Assembly (NCBI GenBank): GCA_034440635.1
Contig: JAOTON010001700.1
Coordinates: forward strand, 248,001-312,000
Source: Lepas anatifera
Lineage: Eukaryota; Arthropoda; Thecostraca; Lepadidae
Length of the DNA: 64,000 nt
Reading direction: 5' to 3'
The translations under genes were made by a program, and so were the position numbers. This document shows, piece after piece, positions 49,201-57,865 of the stretch. Below the pieces are notes generated by a model. It was given only the letters and a program-made list of their open reading frames with translations. It searched no databases and was not told the DNA's origin. How positions within the stretch are numbered: the first letter of the stretch is position 1; each line of letters starts with the position of its first letter.

Positions 49201-52200
49201 CTGATTCGGCCAAGGATAACAGACATCTCATCCTAGTTTATTCTTTTATTATTATTTCAAGCGCCTTAACTCATTGAATGTTCACACGATGCAGGGGCGC
49301 CGCCACGGATTTTTTTCAGGGGAGACGAACCCAAGCTGGTGCTGACTGGGGGAGGCGAATTTTGAGCATATTCGGTACCTGACAGCATTAATGACGATGG
49401 ACCCAAAAATTGGGGGACATCCCCCTGGTTGGCCAACACGGGGGATGCGTCCCCCCGTCACCCCCGCTTTCGACGCCCATGACTGTAAGAGAGACCAGGG
49501 GGAGGAAAATGGTGGTTTTGCAGTCACTTTGAATGCTCTTACACCCCAATTAGCCCAATACCCAGGGACCACAGCATGACCTCAGAACCACGCTACAATT
49601 TCAGACACAGCATCCAAAGCAACTCCAAACAGCCACCCTGTGACCAAGAAACATCGTCCGCCGCTGACCTCGACGAATCCGCCGCGTTCCTTGGTGTAGT
49701 GGTAGAGTTTGAAGAGGTCCAGCGGCTGTTTGGAGACGGTGGGACACTGCAGGATGGGAGTGCCGCGCTCCTCCATGAAGGTCAGCAGCCGATTCACCCA
49801 CTCCCGGCGCGCCGGGTTGTCGTCCATCTCAAACAGACGGCCCAGAGACTCCGCTTTCTGTACGGCGGCACAGCAGCAGTGTCAGCGTCCAAGGCAGCCC
49901 GTTCCCAGACCAGGCACGACGCGAACATTGTTTCCGTTGCAAATAAATGTTCCCTACACGACACCATAAAACACATGCACGGTTAGGCAGCCCTCATTAT
50001 ATCACTGAAGCAGAAAAAGGCGACTAGAAAAATATGACGCCATCAGTCTCATGTGTGAAAATAGCCTCATGTTACCAGGGACGACACTGCTTGCATGGGG
50101 ATATCATGACGCAAAAACTCTTCAAAGTAACGCTGGATAGCAACGGGAGAAACACATAAGGAGACTGACGGCAACAGACAGCCCGCGAAAACGTTAACAT
50201 CGATTCGGATTAATCAAGAGCAACGGGAACGTCAACTGAATTCAAATGATTTGCTGACTTCGTTATACATACAAACACATGTATCAATGTCCCAACTTAG
50301 CAGAAACTATGCATTCAAAAATATCCAGGCGGTTCCCGTGAGCATGTTTCAGTCTTGACACTGATCCACCAATCACAGCTTGGGAATCGAGGGCACTATT
50401 TTTGGGAGCCCTGGGCGAAAATAAAGTGGAGTCCATGCGCGCACCAACACGTAAATGAGCCCACTGGCACGTCAGAGCCACTGAGGGAATAGCACCACAA
50501 ATAAATCCCAGCCAGCTTATCATTCGGAACAGGCAGCAAAAGAAAGACATCAATCATAATAGAGAGAGGCAGGCACTGACAGGTAACCACCTGAAAATAA
50601 GGACATAGAAAACTAGCATCATACCTACAGAGCCAAAAACAAACCGATAGGTCAACACCAAACATAACACATTTCGACATATAGGTACCTCTACCTCGAA
50701 GCCTTGCATGAACCAAAGAAGCGGAAGCAGACCAAACCTTATCTGGCGTAAATGAAAAGCACCACATCACTCGGTGCTCCAACAGAAAGATACCGAATCA
50801 AAACCCTTCCCGGTCAGCAGAAGAGGCAACACAGAAAAGAACGGCAGCTGAAAAATGAACAGGGGTGCGGGCACAATTACAGTAGCCACCTTTGAGAGCG
50901 GGTAGTTGTCTGGTCGGGCAGGCGGCTCAGTGTACACCTGGGAACGGCAGCATCATCGTCAGCATCGTCAGCACCGTCAGCACCGTCAGCACCGTCAGCA
51001 TCGTCAGCATCGTCAGCATCGTCAGCACCGTCAGCATCGTCAGCACCGTCAGCACCGTCAGCATCGTCAGCATCGTCAGCACTGTCAGCATCGTCAGCAA
51101 TGTCAGCTCCGTCAGCATCGTCAGCATCGTCAGCATCGTCAGCACCGTCAGCACCGTCAGCACTGTCAGCACCGTCAGCACCGTCAGCACCGTCAGCACC
51201 GTCAGCACTGTCAGCACCACCAGCCCTGTCAGCATCGTCGGCACCGTCAGCATCGTCAGCACCGTCAGCACTGTCAGCACTGTTAGCACCGTCAGCACCG
51301 TCAGCATCGTCAGCACCGTCAGCACCGTCAGCATCGTCAGCATCGTCAGCATCGTCAGCACCGTCAGCACCGTCAGCACCGTCAGCACCGTAGCTCCGTC
51401 AGCACCGTCAGCGGGACCAGGCCAACATCGGCCAGGCGAGCTTTAAGGGGCACCAGCCCCACCATGCTAACCCGCCCAGTACATCAGCTGTAATATTGTA
51501 CAGAAGCCGACGGCGGGGGCCGCCTGGCACATGGACCTGTTCACGTGGCCCCTCCCAAAAACATGAGATCTCCGAAAAGTTTTGAGGAAGCACGAGAAGT
51601 GAACCACCAAGACCGGTGCGGGGGAACCGTCTAGTTTTACATTTTACACTTTGACCAGAGCTCCGCACATATTTCAGACCCTTCATTGAAACGTACACTG
51701 AAATACAAAACAATGATGACTGCATGAAACCGCTCCCCCCTGACGTAAAGTTTTGTTTTGGAGCATAAAATGAACATCCGTGCGCCCGCTCTGACATCCC
51801 CCAACCCCCCCAAAAAAAATCACCTCTCGTGTGGGAGGAGATTAGATAGGTTTCAGAGGCATGGAGAAGACACGGAGGTCACTACGAGCCGGGGGCGGCC
51901 CACAGGAGGTTGGAGAACACGCGGCAACAGACCCAATGTTTCCCCTGTTGTTAACTGCTCAGGTAGTCAATGAGAACACTAACCAACGTCACACTACCAC
52001 GACCGCCAGTATTATGCATTACGGGCGGTGGCACATGCACCGGACGATTCCAGCTGTGTGTTGGCAGCAGAACACCTCAGTGACCAGCCCCGGCTCTGAG
52101 GACCAGACTGGCGTCCGCTCACCGTTCCCGGGGAGCGGCTCCAGGCGGTGTTGGAGCCGGAGGCGTTGGACGCGGCGCCGGGACTAGCTGCGCTGGCCAT

Positions 52201-55200
52201 GGCGGCCGCCTCCTGCTCGGGGCCGCCCGGGGACGCCAGCCCCGAGAGAGGAGTGGCCGGCTGACTGCCGGCGCCGGCGCCGTCGCGGCGTTTCGGAGAC
52301 CGCGACCTCTCCTCCGAGTCTGCGCAGCGAGGCGACGGGTTAGCCGGCGCGACAGAGGGCCGCGTGGTAGGCCCCACCAGACCAGGGTGCTGTGAGGAGC
52401 TTGGTGTTAATGGAAGCATACAGTTCACAGCTGCTGCGTTATCAAAAGAGGAAGGAACAAAATAGGCCGATGTGTATAACATGACGTCAGAAACGCAGTG
52501 AATACCATGTCCTCCACGGAGGGCTGAGCTGAGGAATCCAGGGACAGAGGCTCTCAAGTCAGCGCATGCTTCTGAAGAGGAATCTCTGGCACAGGTCAGA
52601 TCAACTGATGAATGACACAAGAGCTCTTCTGCTCTGGTGGGTACATAATCTCCGGCTTTTATAAATCCTTCTAGTTATCACATTGGCAGGCAGCACAGCG
52701 CCCCGCTGCCGGAGCACTCACTGGCGCTGGCGTTGGAGAGGGTGCTGTGCTGGGAACACTCGTCCAGCGGCGCGCCGTCAGGCCCCAGCAGCGCAGGCGC
52801 CGGCTCCGCCGTCGGCTGCGACGCGTCGCTGCCCTGCGACGACGGCCGCGCCGGCGGCGGCATCGGCGGCGACGGCGCCGTGTTGTACTGCAGCTTCTGC
52901 GCCATCTGGTGGCGCAGGAAGTGCGGCGAGACTGGCGCGCGTGCGGCGCCCGGCGGCGCGGTCTGGTGCGGCTGAGAGCCGGGCTTACCGCCGGAGCCGG
53001 GCGGTACTCCCGGCCAAGGCTGCCGACACGGGGTAGGGCGGGAGGTCAGTAGCGACGACACAGGCCGCACTGAACCTAGTCTGCCCGCTCTAATCACCAC
53101 AATTCTGCTCTGTCGTCGTACACACACTGACAGCACGGCCGTTAGGCCTTCGGTCCGTACATGAATCTGAGACTGAGTGCCAGTGCTGGGACACTGACCT
53201 GGTGGCCGGGGTAGGGGTAGTGCTGCTGACCGCCCGCCGTCGGCGCCGGTGCCGGCACCGCGCGGCCGTACGGCGAGCCGTACATCGGCGCGTACTGCAT
53301 GTTGGGCGGCGGCGCGGGCTCGGCGCGGTAGCCGCCGTGCGGCGCCATGTAGCCCGGCTTGTGCACCAGCGGGGTGGCGCCCGGCGGCGGCGGGTAGGGG
53401 TGCTGCTGCGGTCCCGGCACCAGCCGCTCCGGAGGCCCCGCCGGCCGGGGGCCCACCGACATCGGCGCTGGTCCTGCCGGCAGCCACGGCGTCAGCGGCG
53501 ATACTCCAAACGAGGACCGGTCGGAACTATAAAGCTAAGTAAGGAAGGAACAGCGGGAAGCAATACCAAGAGTAAAATAATCACAAGGGCCCGAGTATTC
53601 CTCAGCTCAGGGAGCCATAAACGTCCGGTTCAAAGCTATACAAGCATACGTGAACGGAGAATCGAAGGGAGTTCGGGTACGCACTGCGTGATGACCGAAT
53701 GTGTTTAAATGATCAAAAAGGGTAGACCAGCCTGCCCGTATCACAAACCAACCAAATACTGGCGGCGCAGTTACAGCGAACATACGCATCTCCTTCCGAC
53801 TGCGTCAATACAGCAGGGTTAGAACTGATTCGGCGTCATTGCCCCCTTATCGCCTCAACACACACGTAGAAAGATGAGACCCCATTTAAACATCCACCTG
53901 CGGTAACGTACAACTTCCAAGCTTGCGATACCCACCAGGAAGTAAAGAATTTCGCACCAAACAAAACAGCTGAGATCGGCAATCAGTTCACAGCAGTGGG
54001 GACGGCGACAATGAGTGCCGCTCGTGCACCGAACCTGACCTCAGACACTGCAAATCCACCGACAAGTGAGGGCCGCAGCACGTGACAGGCTCAGTCTGCA
54101 GACTACGCGACGCCACCCCCTGCCGCCGCCACCCCTCCCCAGCCCCCACCGCCGCCCCATCCATCCAATCTGGCATGCAGATCACATGAGCGGGCGCGCG
54201 CCGCCGCGTCGGCGAGATCAATCGGTACCGGAAACTAGACGGCTGTAGTTCAGCGTCCGCGGCCGCCGGCTGGCACACTTCCAACCCAGCCCCTCCCCAC
54301 CTCAAAACCAGGGTCACGGTCAAGGAGTCCATCACAGCAGCGCCGACGTAACTTCACCCCCCGCCCCTCCTGCGCCGATACACACGGAACAGGGCGACCC
54401 GGCGGCGAGCTGCGGCCACTCCCGGCACCGTTAGTGGGGCAGGGGGAGGGCAGGGGGAGGCGACCGTCCGATCCCATTCACCAGGGTGTGACTGGGAAGG
54501 ACGGCGATCGTATCACGTGTCAGCGTCCCGCAGCACCCGGGTTCCGCTTACCCACTGACACTAATTATACGGCGCCGCCGACCCGGCTAGTAACGCGCGC
54601 CGCCCAGGGCCGACCATGACTCATTGGTGACGAGGGAGACCCGGACACAACAGGCTACCGGCCACTCATCTGTGTACTATCCAATCAATAATGGTGTTGG
54701 ACGCATCTGCGGCCTGCCAGCACGCCAATCAATGGATCAGCTGATGATAACAATGCAAGAGGCACTGCAGGGGAGCAGCTAAGTCAGGTGAAGCAGAGCA
54801 GAAGCTCGGTCAGGAACTGCTGTCAACATTGGACACAACCCATTACGCGGAACAGGCCCGATCCTTCGACAACCTGACAGAATTCTCTTACACGGAGGCT
54901 GCTCAAGAATTCGCACAATCGGCATCTCCCGGCGTAATCTCGAATGCTGCAAGAGGACAGTCGGACCCCTGTCTGTCACAGTGCGGGGGAAACGCCAGCG
55001 TTACCTGTCGCCGCTGGACATTTGTGGCGGGCCTCAGCAGTACGTGATACCACCGGACTCAGCGACACCGAGGGGCCGGCACTCACCGACCGCTGACGAC
55101 ATGCTGTGCTGTGCAGTCTGCTGTGGCGGTCGCACAGCGCCCGGCGGCGGTGTAGCGGTGGGCCGGCCGGGCCGCGGACTGGTCAGATCCCTCTCTCCGC

Positions 55201-55234
55201 CCCCGCCGCCACTCGCATCCGAAGGACCCAGCTC
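33821..55234 (-). CDS. osa: osa / ARID1 (BAF250) BAF-complex subunit, 5'-incomplete, 14 exons
   Basis: Osa is the ARID-containing signature subunit of the BAF (SWI/SNF) nucleosome-remodelling complex; it acts in the nucleus, binds DNA with little sequence preference and helps target and stabilise the complex. The placed exons (minus strand) are 55234-55087, 53473-53199, 53019-52722, 52319-52123, 49857-49669, 44307-44100, 42586-42470, 41274-41133, 40937-40643, 40011-39973, 38917-38879, 37443-37251, 36567-36416 and 35939-33821. Phases match at every junction. The spliced length is 4,411 nt, one base more than a multiple of three, which agrees with the single frame break seen near 34450. In the partial product, ARID covers about residues 310-430 and BAF250_C about 765-1469. 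The N-terminal exons are not in the window, or were not recognised. Insect Osa and vertebrate ARID1 are 2,000-2,700 residues, so several hundred N-terminal residues are missing. Identification is firm; exact ends of the small exons are less so. Confidence 0.93.
36416..36567 (-). CDS. osa: osa exon, QWGQRYP / GGQWN linker
   Basis: The exon encodes WRGGANTQLQTGGQWGQRYP, then PGGQWN and a basic Ala/Pro-rich end finishing QTASK. Trp-Gln repeats of this type precede BAF250_C in the family. The acceptor is TTGTCGGCAG and the donor GTAACT at 36410-36415. Entry phase 1 and exit phase 0 match both neighbours. The next intron is about 480 bp. Confidence 0.85.
37251..37443 (-). CDS. osa: osa exon with polyglutamine tract
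   Basis: The exon starts PYSHAQVSASPSTPYG, passes through Pro/Gly/Ala sequence and ends QPPPQD followed by a run of eleven Gln and YG. The acceptor is CTCCCTCGGCAG and the donor GTAGGTGC at 37243-37250. It starts in phase 0 and ends in phase 1; the joined codon is Gly. The Gln run is encoded by an almost pure CAG repeat (seen as CTG on the plus strand). Confidence 0.85.
37253..37286 (-). repeat. CAG/CTG microsatellite coding for polyglutamine
   Basis: About eleven CAG codons in a row (CTG on the plus strand) lie near the 3' end of an osa exon. Such tracts are common in Osa and vary in length between alleles. Confidence 0.9.
38403..38935 (-). repeat. 57-bp tandem array, 9 copies, each holding a mini-exon and splice signals
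   Basis: Nine near-identical units of 55-59 bp each contain, read on the minus strand, CTGGCAG, a stretch coding PPGHPQSMRP and the donor CGGTGAGTGCTCC. Units differ mainly in the length of a G/C run (GGGG to GGGGGGG on the plus strand) and one G/C change in the copy nearest 38421. The array lies in an osa intron between the microexon at 38879-38917 and the polyQ exon. Because unit lengths vary, no frame stays open in a meaningful way across it. Confidence 0.9.
38879..38917 (-). CDS. osa: 39-nt osa microexon, founder copy of a tandem array
   Basis: Acceptor CCCGCCAG lies just above 38917 and consensus donor GTGAGT at 38873-38878. The exon encodes LAAPPGHPQSMRP, phase 0-0. It is the most upstream copy (in transcript order) of a 57-bp unit repeated nine times; only this copy has the CCGCCAG acceptor that gives the in-frame 39-nt exon. 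The other copies keep the donor, but just upstream they have only the internal CTGGCAG, which would make a 32-nt frame-shifting exon. Confidence 0.5.
38995..39718. repeat. 30-bp minisatellite, about 24 copies
   Basis: The unit is close to GCACGCCGGCAGCCGGAGTA plus CACTCAGCAG, with A/G variants (GAGTA or GAGCA, CTCAG or CTCGG) that alternate along the array. Thirty is a multiple of three, so long open frames arise on both strands; they are by-products of the repeat. It lies in the osa intron just upstream (in transcript sense) of the microexon array. Confidence 0.9.
39973..40011 (-). CDS. osa: Candidate 39-nt osa microexon (13 residues, phase 0-0)
   Basis: The sequence between an acceptor GCCAGACAG (40012-40020) and a strong donor GTACGT (39967-39972) encodes LSAPPGAPRPGPT. 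It is exactly 39 nt and phase 0-0, so it can be included or skipped without harming the frame. It resembles the 13-residue microexon at 38879-38917. The exon cannot be proven without transcript data, since the flanking exons also join in phase without it. Confidence 0.4.
40643..40937 (-). CDS. osa: osa exon, long Pro-rich linker
   Basis: About 98 residues of extreme Pro/Gly/Ala/Tyr content, including PEYRYPGPPPGPTTYGARP and a run of six prolines, end in GADQYPP. The acceptor is TGTCTCTGTAG and the donor a consensus GTAAGT at 40637-40642. The exon begins with one base completing Arg and ends in phase 0. GC content is very high, and all six frames are partly open, so the opposite-strand open frames here are not genes. 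Confidence 0.85.
41133..41274 (-). CDS. osa: osa exon, YPGQ/YPPGQ-rich linker
   Basis: The 47 residues carry repeated YPGQ, YPPGQ and GQEYPP groups and end HQQFMQQYPN, a Tyr/Pro/Gln low-complexity pattern expected between ARID and BAF250_C. The acceptor is TGTCCTGCAG and the donor GTGGGAGG below 41133. It enters in phase 1 and leaves in phase 2, and the two leftover bases AG join G of the next exon to give Arg. Phase agreement on both sides strongly supports the limits. Confidence 0.85.
42470..42586 (-). CDS. osa: osa exon, linker after the ARID
   Basis: The exon encodes GPQDSFSNPGSMDGFPPGY and a further Pro/Ala-rich stretch ending APAMAPQ. A PQ-x-S/F-NPGSMDGFPPGY-like segment right after the ARID fits Osa. 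The acceptor is GCCGTCAG at 42587-42594 and the donor GTGAGAG at 42463-42469. Entry and exit are both phase 1, so the Gly codons at either end are split between exons. A TTAA-flanked MITE sits about 200 bp upstream in the preceding intron. Confidence 0.85.
42801..43257. mobile_element. TTAA-flanked MITE, family A, copy in an osa intron
   Basis: The element is flanked on both sides by TTAA (42801-42804 and 43254-43257) and has inverted ends AGGGAATGTGGCACCTT. The inside matches the copies at 21645-22101 and 22131-22579, including GGAAAACCCGGTACT and GTCGAATCCTGGAATTTAG (read on the complementary strand at the other end). TTAA targets are the hallmark of piggyBac-type transposition. At about 455 bp it codes for nothing. 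Confidence 0.85.
44100..44307 (-). CDS. osa: osa exon, C-terminal half of the ARID domain
   Basis: The exon begins VSTSKTWKDVAALIGIG and continues SSSSGAYTLRKHYMKSLLPF then ECHFDRGG. This is the second half of ARID, with the W-x-D-V-A, SSS-x-A-x-x-L-x-K-x-Y and FEC blocks that contact DNA and close the fold; it resembles insect Osa more than vertebrate ARID1. After the domain comes a Lys/Ser-rich tail ending ASPG. The acceptor is CCCGCCAG just above 44307, directly after a 24-bp tandem array, and the donor is GTGAGACC at 44092-44099. It starts in phase 0 and ends in phase 1. Confidence 0.95.
44328..44857. repeat. 24-bp minisatellite, about 22 copies, abutting an osa splice acceptor
   Basis: The unit is GTTACACTGGTACAGATACG plus GTACA/C, with variants and some shortened copies at 44615-44720. 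The array starts about 20 nt from the 3' splice site of the second ARID exon, so it replaces the usual pyrimidine tract and branch-point region. Confidence 0.9.
45146..45994. mobile_element. TTAA-type element, family C, in an osa intron
   Basis: Inverted ends ACGCATTGACGGGGG (45153) and CCCCCCGTCAATGCGCGT (right), with TTAA at 45991-45994 and a degenerate GTAA on the left. The right part has a GC hairpin (GTACGGCGGCGCGTAGTGCC) and runs of AGGTCA/TGACCT such as GACCTGACCTGAGGTCAGGT. About 0.85 kb, non-coding. Confidence 0.7.
45995..48121. other. Intron DNA of osa, no gene recognised
   Basis: A word AAGGGAGATAATTCCG (minus strand, near 46600-46612) occurs, a kind of sequence common in invertebrate repeats. 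Open frames up to 124 codons exist on both strands without family features. Confidence 0.4.
48122..48706. repeat. 22-bp minisatellite, about 26 copies
   Basis: The unit is close to TCCAACTGATCCTGAGACGT plus CC, with an alternation of GACGTCCT and GACATCAT types that suggests a 44-bp higher-order period. It lies inside the 5.4-kb osa intron that splits the ARID coding sequence. Confidence 0.9.
49292..49481. mobile_element. CAGGGGCGC-ended MITE in an osa intron
   Basis: Ends CAGGGGCGCCGCCACGG and CGCTTTCGACGCCCATG are imperfect inverted repeats. Inside are GGTACCTGACAGCATTAATG and CCCCCTGGTTGGCCAAC, shared with 183-374. No clear target duplication. Confidence 0.65.
49669..49857 (-). CDS. osa: osa exon, N-terminal half of the ARID domain
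   Basis: The 63 residues begin KAESLGRLFEMDDNPARREW and contain TPILQCPTVSKQPLDLFKLY followed by KERGGFVE. This is the first half of the ARID fold (helices 1-4) with the conserved P-x-L-DL-x-x-LY and GGF signatures. The acceptor is GCCGTACAG and the donor GTCAGC at 49663-49668; both ends are phase 0. The homology to Osa/ARID1 ARIDs is close: the DDNP, RLL-F-EER and KQPLDL blocks are family hallmarks. This exon and 44100-44307 together make the complete ARID. Confidence 0.95.
49858..52122 (-). other. osa intron before the first ARID exon
   Basis: This 2.27-kb intron holds the 9-bp minisatellite at 50948-51416. Outside it I see no recognisable gene or element. Donor GTGAGC at 52117-52122, acceptor TACAG at 49858-49862. 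Confidence 0.6.
50948..51416. repeat. 9-bp minisatellite GTCAGCAYC, about 50 copies
   Basis: Almost perfect repetition of GTCAGCACC and GTCAGCATC, with a few variants (GTCAGCACT, GTCAGCAAT, ACCAGCCCT). The period is a multiple of three, so open frames of 126-184 codons appear on both strands; these are not genes. It lies in the osa intron just before the first ARID exon. Confidence 0.92.
52123..52319 (-). CDS. osa: osa exon immediately before the ARID, Ser/Arg and Ala/Ser/Pro-rich
   Basis: The acceptor GCTGCGCAG follows a CTAAC branch-point-like sequence about 20 nt upstream. The donor is GTGAGC at 52117-52122. The exon begins with the last two bases of an Asn codon and runs SEERSRSPKRRDGAG, then about 50 Ala/Ser/Pro/Gly residues. 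A longer exon starting at 52389 would also be open, but its phase does not fit the preceding donor, so 52319 was chosen. SRSPKRR could act as part of a nuclear localisation signal (inference). Confidence 0.72.
52722..53019 (-). CDS. osa: osa exon with QHSTLSNASA motif
   Basis: The acceptor is TCGGCAG just above 53019 and the donor is GTGAGTGC at 52714-52721. The roughly 99 residues include FLRHQMAQKLQYN and DECSQHSTLSNASA; a Ser/Thr stretch of this kind precedes the ARID in arthropod Osa. Start is phase 0 and end is phase 1. An internal GGTAAGCC about 35 nt into the exon looks like a donor and could give a shorter variant, but the reading frame continues through it. Confidence 0.82.
53199..53473 (-). 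CDS. osa: osa exon, Pro/Tyr/Gly-rich linker
   Basis: The acceptor is GCCGGCAG at 53474-53481 and the donor is GTCAGT at 53193-53198. The exon encodes about 92 residues rich in Pro, Gly, Tyr and Gln, with YRAEPAPPPNMQYAPMYG and repeated YP and PYG groups, typical of the disordered N-terminal half of Osa/ARID1. It enters in phase 1 and leaves in phase 0, fitting both neighbours. Open frames on the opposite strand here are shadows of this GC-rich exon. Confidence 0.8.
54050..54620. promoter_or_regulatory. GC-rich block in an osa intron, possible internal promoter
   Basis: The intron between the exons at 53473 and 55087 holds a long GC/CpG-rich tract (GCGGGCGCGCGCCGCCGCGT, CGTCCGCGGCCGCCGGC). 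Minus-strand open frames here lack splice support in phase with neighbours. An alternative osa promoter is one reading. Confidence 0.3.
55087..55234 (-). CDS. osa: osa exon (first one placed), linker before the ARID
   Basis: This exon starts after a good acceptor (pyrimidine-rich, ending TTCCACAG at 55235-55242) in phase 0 and ends with a consensus donor GTGAGT at 55081-55086 in phase 1. It encodes about 49 residues of Gly/Pro/Ser/Gln-rich low-complexity sequence containing PPQQTAQHSMSSAVG. It is the most upstream osa exon I can support. The first-position leftover G joins the GA of the next exon to make Gly. No conserved domain is present, so support comes from splice sites, phase and composition. 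Confidence 0.75.
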
Positions 55235-56744
55235 CTGTGGAAGCACACAGAGGCGTCAGAAGGCTGCCGGCGGAGCTTCCGGCTTACACGGTGTGGCATG
55301 ACACTGGTCAGGCTGATGGTGAGGGGATCGTTAGGACAGAACGTAACCAGACATTCAAAGCTGAACAAGTTTCGTTCACTATACAATAGCGGTTGGCACT
55401 CCTTTTGCCAAAAATGCACCTCCACTACGATAATGTTCTCAGCATATTGTGTGTCTTACAGACACATAAATTTTAGGCAATTTGTATCGCTTTTAAGATA
55501 CGACTCATAATGCAAAATTAAAAAAAACAGCATGGCTGAAAACCAGAAATGAGATTTTGCGGAGTTATTTAATTCCGTGAATTTCAGAGAAAACTGAAAA
55601 TGGCATTTGCAGGTCCTGGGACTGGCAAATTTTAGATACGATGTCCTTTATGTTGAGCGACTTCATAATTTGTGTTGGCATTAAATGTCCTCTGTCAAAT
55701 GTCTGACAAAAAGCACACTTTACAGTGTGCTTCATCACTGTTCACACATCACTTTACAGTGTGCTTCATCCACCAAAACCCCAAAACAAGAGCGAGAGCC
55801 GCTAGTTAGTGAGCGCCTCTGCACGTGTCGTATCCTCCCCAGCCATCTGCGTTACCTGACGCTAAATGCATCTCAACGGCAGTGAAAGCCTGTATGAAAC
55901 TTTCATCCATTTAAACGAAATATTTTGACAATATTACTTCAGTGAAAAACAATGAAATATGCTCTTTTATGGTAGAAAGTAAGGTAAGTAGGCATGTATA
56001 GTTTCTGGAGTAAGGGAGCATCCTTTAACGCTGGAAGGCCTCCAACAAACCTTGTAAGCTATATCTTGATCTGAGTGACTTTTTAGGTTTTTTTTTGAGG
56101 CGCAGATTCAGAAGAGACTGTAGTTGTTCGGCCCCTGACCGCTGCTGAGCCTGACCGGGCGAAGTGACGGAAGGCCACAACAGGTTACAAGGCATGGCAA
56201 CTCTGTCAGCAAACAAAATACTGTGTGTGCAGCCTCATTCTCAAAATGCAGTCACATAACTATACCGAGGACACTACATTTGTAGGCGTGTCCATCCACT
56301 CACGGTTATGTAGGAGAGAAATCTGGTACTGCCTCGCCAGGAAAACAATCAAGTCAAAAAAGCCCATGTAAAATTAATTATTTGAGATTGCTCTTAAGTA
56401 CGGCCGTAAAGCCAATCGAAAGTAATATCGCACCGCTCGACTGCACTGTGATGAAAATTTTGGAACTTTGGAAAACGAGTTAGCTTGGAAAAGACCCTAA
56501 ATCAAAGGACGCACGCGTGAGCAAACAAACAACTCGAGATCTAAAGCTACTCCCTAAGGGGAAGAGATCTATTCTCACTATTTCACCCCACACTCCTCGC
56601 CCCAGATACATTTTCGCTAATGACTCCAAAAAGCAGCCCTAACATTTTTACTTTTCTAAAGCTATGTATTTGTGATTCCCAAAAAGTACATTTACACGAA
56701 CGAGGAACGATGTTGTAGGGAGCAATATTTCAGCCTCTACCAAC

Positions 56745-56910
56745 AGACGAGTAGAGTCAAAACTCAGAGACATATTCGACTCTGAGTCGAGTCGTCAATG
56801 TTTTATTGAATCAAAATTGGGTCAACTCACTCTTGAATGTATGCTGAGTCAAACCAAGGTCAGTCTCAAAGTCAAGTGTAAGAGTTGAGTCGAGCCAGTA
56901 CTTTATTTTT
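56745..56910. mobile_element. GAGTC-rich element fragment
   Basis: GACTCTGAGTCGAGTCG and further GAGTC/GACTC motifs resemble the ends of the 15394-16393 element. Only one side is recognisable, so it is a fragment. Confidence 0.4.
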
Positions 56911-57737
56911 GGGACATCCGTGTTTTAGGACTAAAGACTAAAGAATCACTTCAATTGATAAGGTATATTTGAGAGCTTTCAGCCTTTCTCCTCTCTTCCT
57001 TCATTGACACTCGCCCTTACGTCGCAATCCGCACACTCCTGTTTGACTATACGGACAGCCTCCTGGCAAAATTAGATTCGTTACTTTCCGATAGGGTCTT
57101 TGAAATACTCGTCCCCAGACATGTAAAATTTCCGTCAGGAGGGCGCCCATTGTAAAAATGACGCCCTGCCCACCAAGTGTTACCCCCCCGCGCAAGCGAA
57201 CTTCTAGATATGTCCCTACAAAGCCATACAATGCTGTCTATATTTGATTATGGACATAAAGTTAAGTCAAGAGAAAATCATACAGTAAACTGACAGCTGG
57301 CTAACCTAACGACAGCAAAGGCATTGACCGAAACGCTGAGCGATGATCTACTCGTATGGAAAAGGGGAAAATCATCATACTGAATGGCGCGACGATGTCT
57401 GGAAAGGGGGCAAGTTACCACCACGCTGAATGGAGCGTTGCTAAAGGTCAAGAGATAGCAATTTCTACGGCCGAGATCAGCGTGACGAAGTTACGCATTC
57501 TGAAGCTTTTATTTCACGTGCAATAGCTGCAGCTTGCTACAAGCGCAGGAAAACAGCCCGAACTCTTCTAGTACAGTAAAAAAGGGCATCAGGTACTTAA
57601 TGAAATTCCTTAACTTTGCCTCCAATCTTTTAGTTTTCTTTTGCAAAGAGCCCCAGGCTTCAGCTGGTAACTAGGCCAGAAGAGTGCCAAGCTTTGGTCT
57701 GCTATTCCGAATTCACCAGCGTTGCCGTGCGAGGCAA

Positions 57738-57865
57738 ATTCTAGGGATAGGTTCCCCTGAGACGCTCTGGTGCTGAACATTGATCCAACCTAGGTCGCCT
57801 GTCAACTGGCCCGTGAGAGGGCGGCCTGAGCGGAAATGCCGTCTCTAGTGTGCTTTATTTGGGCT
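57738..57865 (+). repeat. Diverged SINE 3' portion
   Basis: GGTTCCCCTGAGACGCTCTG, GCTGAACATT, GTGAGAGGGCGGCCTGAGCG and a degraded GTGCTTTATTTGGGCTTAAA match the body and tail of the SINE at 61018-61215. Confidence 0.6.

Larger units (their letters stand above)
44308..49668 (-). other. 5.4-kb osa intron splitting the ARID domain
   Basis: The intron begins GTCAGC (49663-49668) and ends CCAG at 44308-44311. From its 5' side it contains a CAGGGG-type MITE (49292-49481), the 22-bp array (48122-48706), unassigned DNA (46000-48100), a TTAA-type element (45146-45994) and the 24-bp array (44328-44857). No open frame in it resembles a known protein. Confidence 0.7.

Noticed and set aside
50892..51446. 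Open frames of 126-184 codons made of TVSIVS, HRQ or SAPSA repeats
   Set aside because: By-products of the 9-bp minisatellite on both strands; no start context, splice support or domain.
52123..52389. Longer version of the osa exon starting at 52389
   Set aside because: It has an acceptor and an open frame but begins in phase 0, while the preceding exon ends in phase 1; the start at 52319 fits and has a branch-point-like CTAAC.
56025..56216. Possible osa exon reading SSGQGPNNYS
   Set aside because: It has an acceptor-like CCGGTCAG but no GT donor before a stop in that frame.
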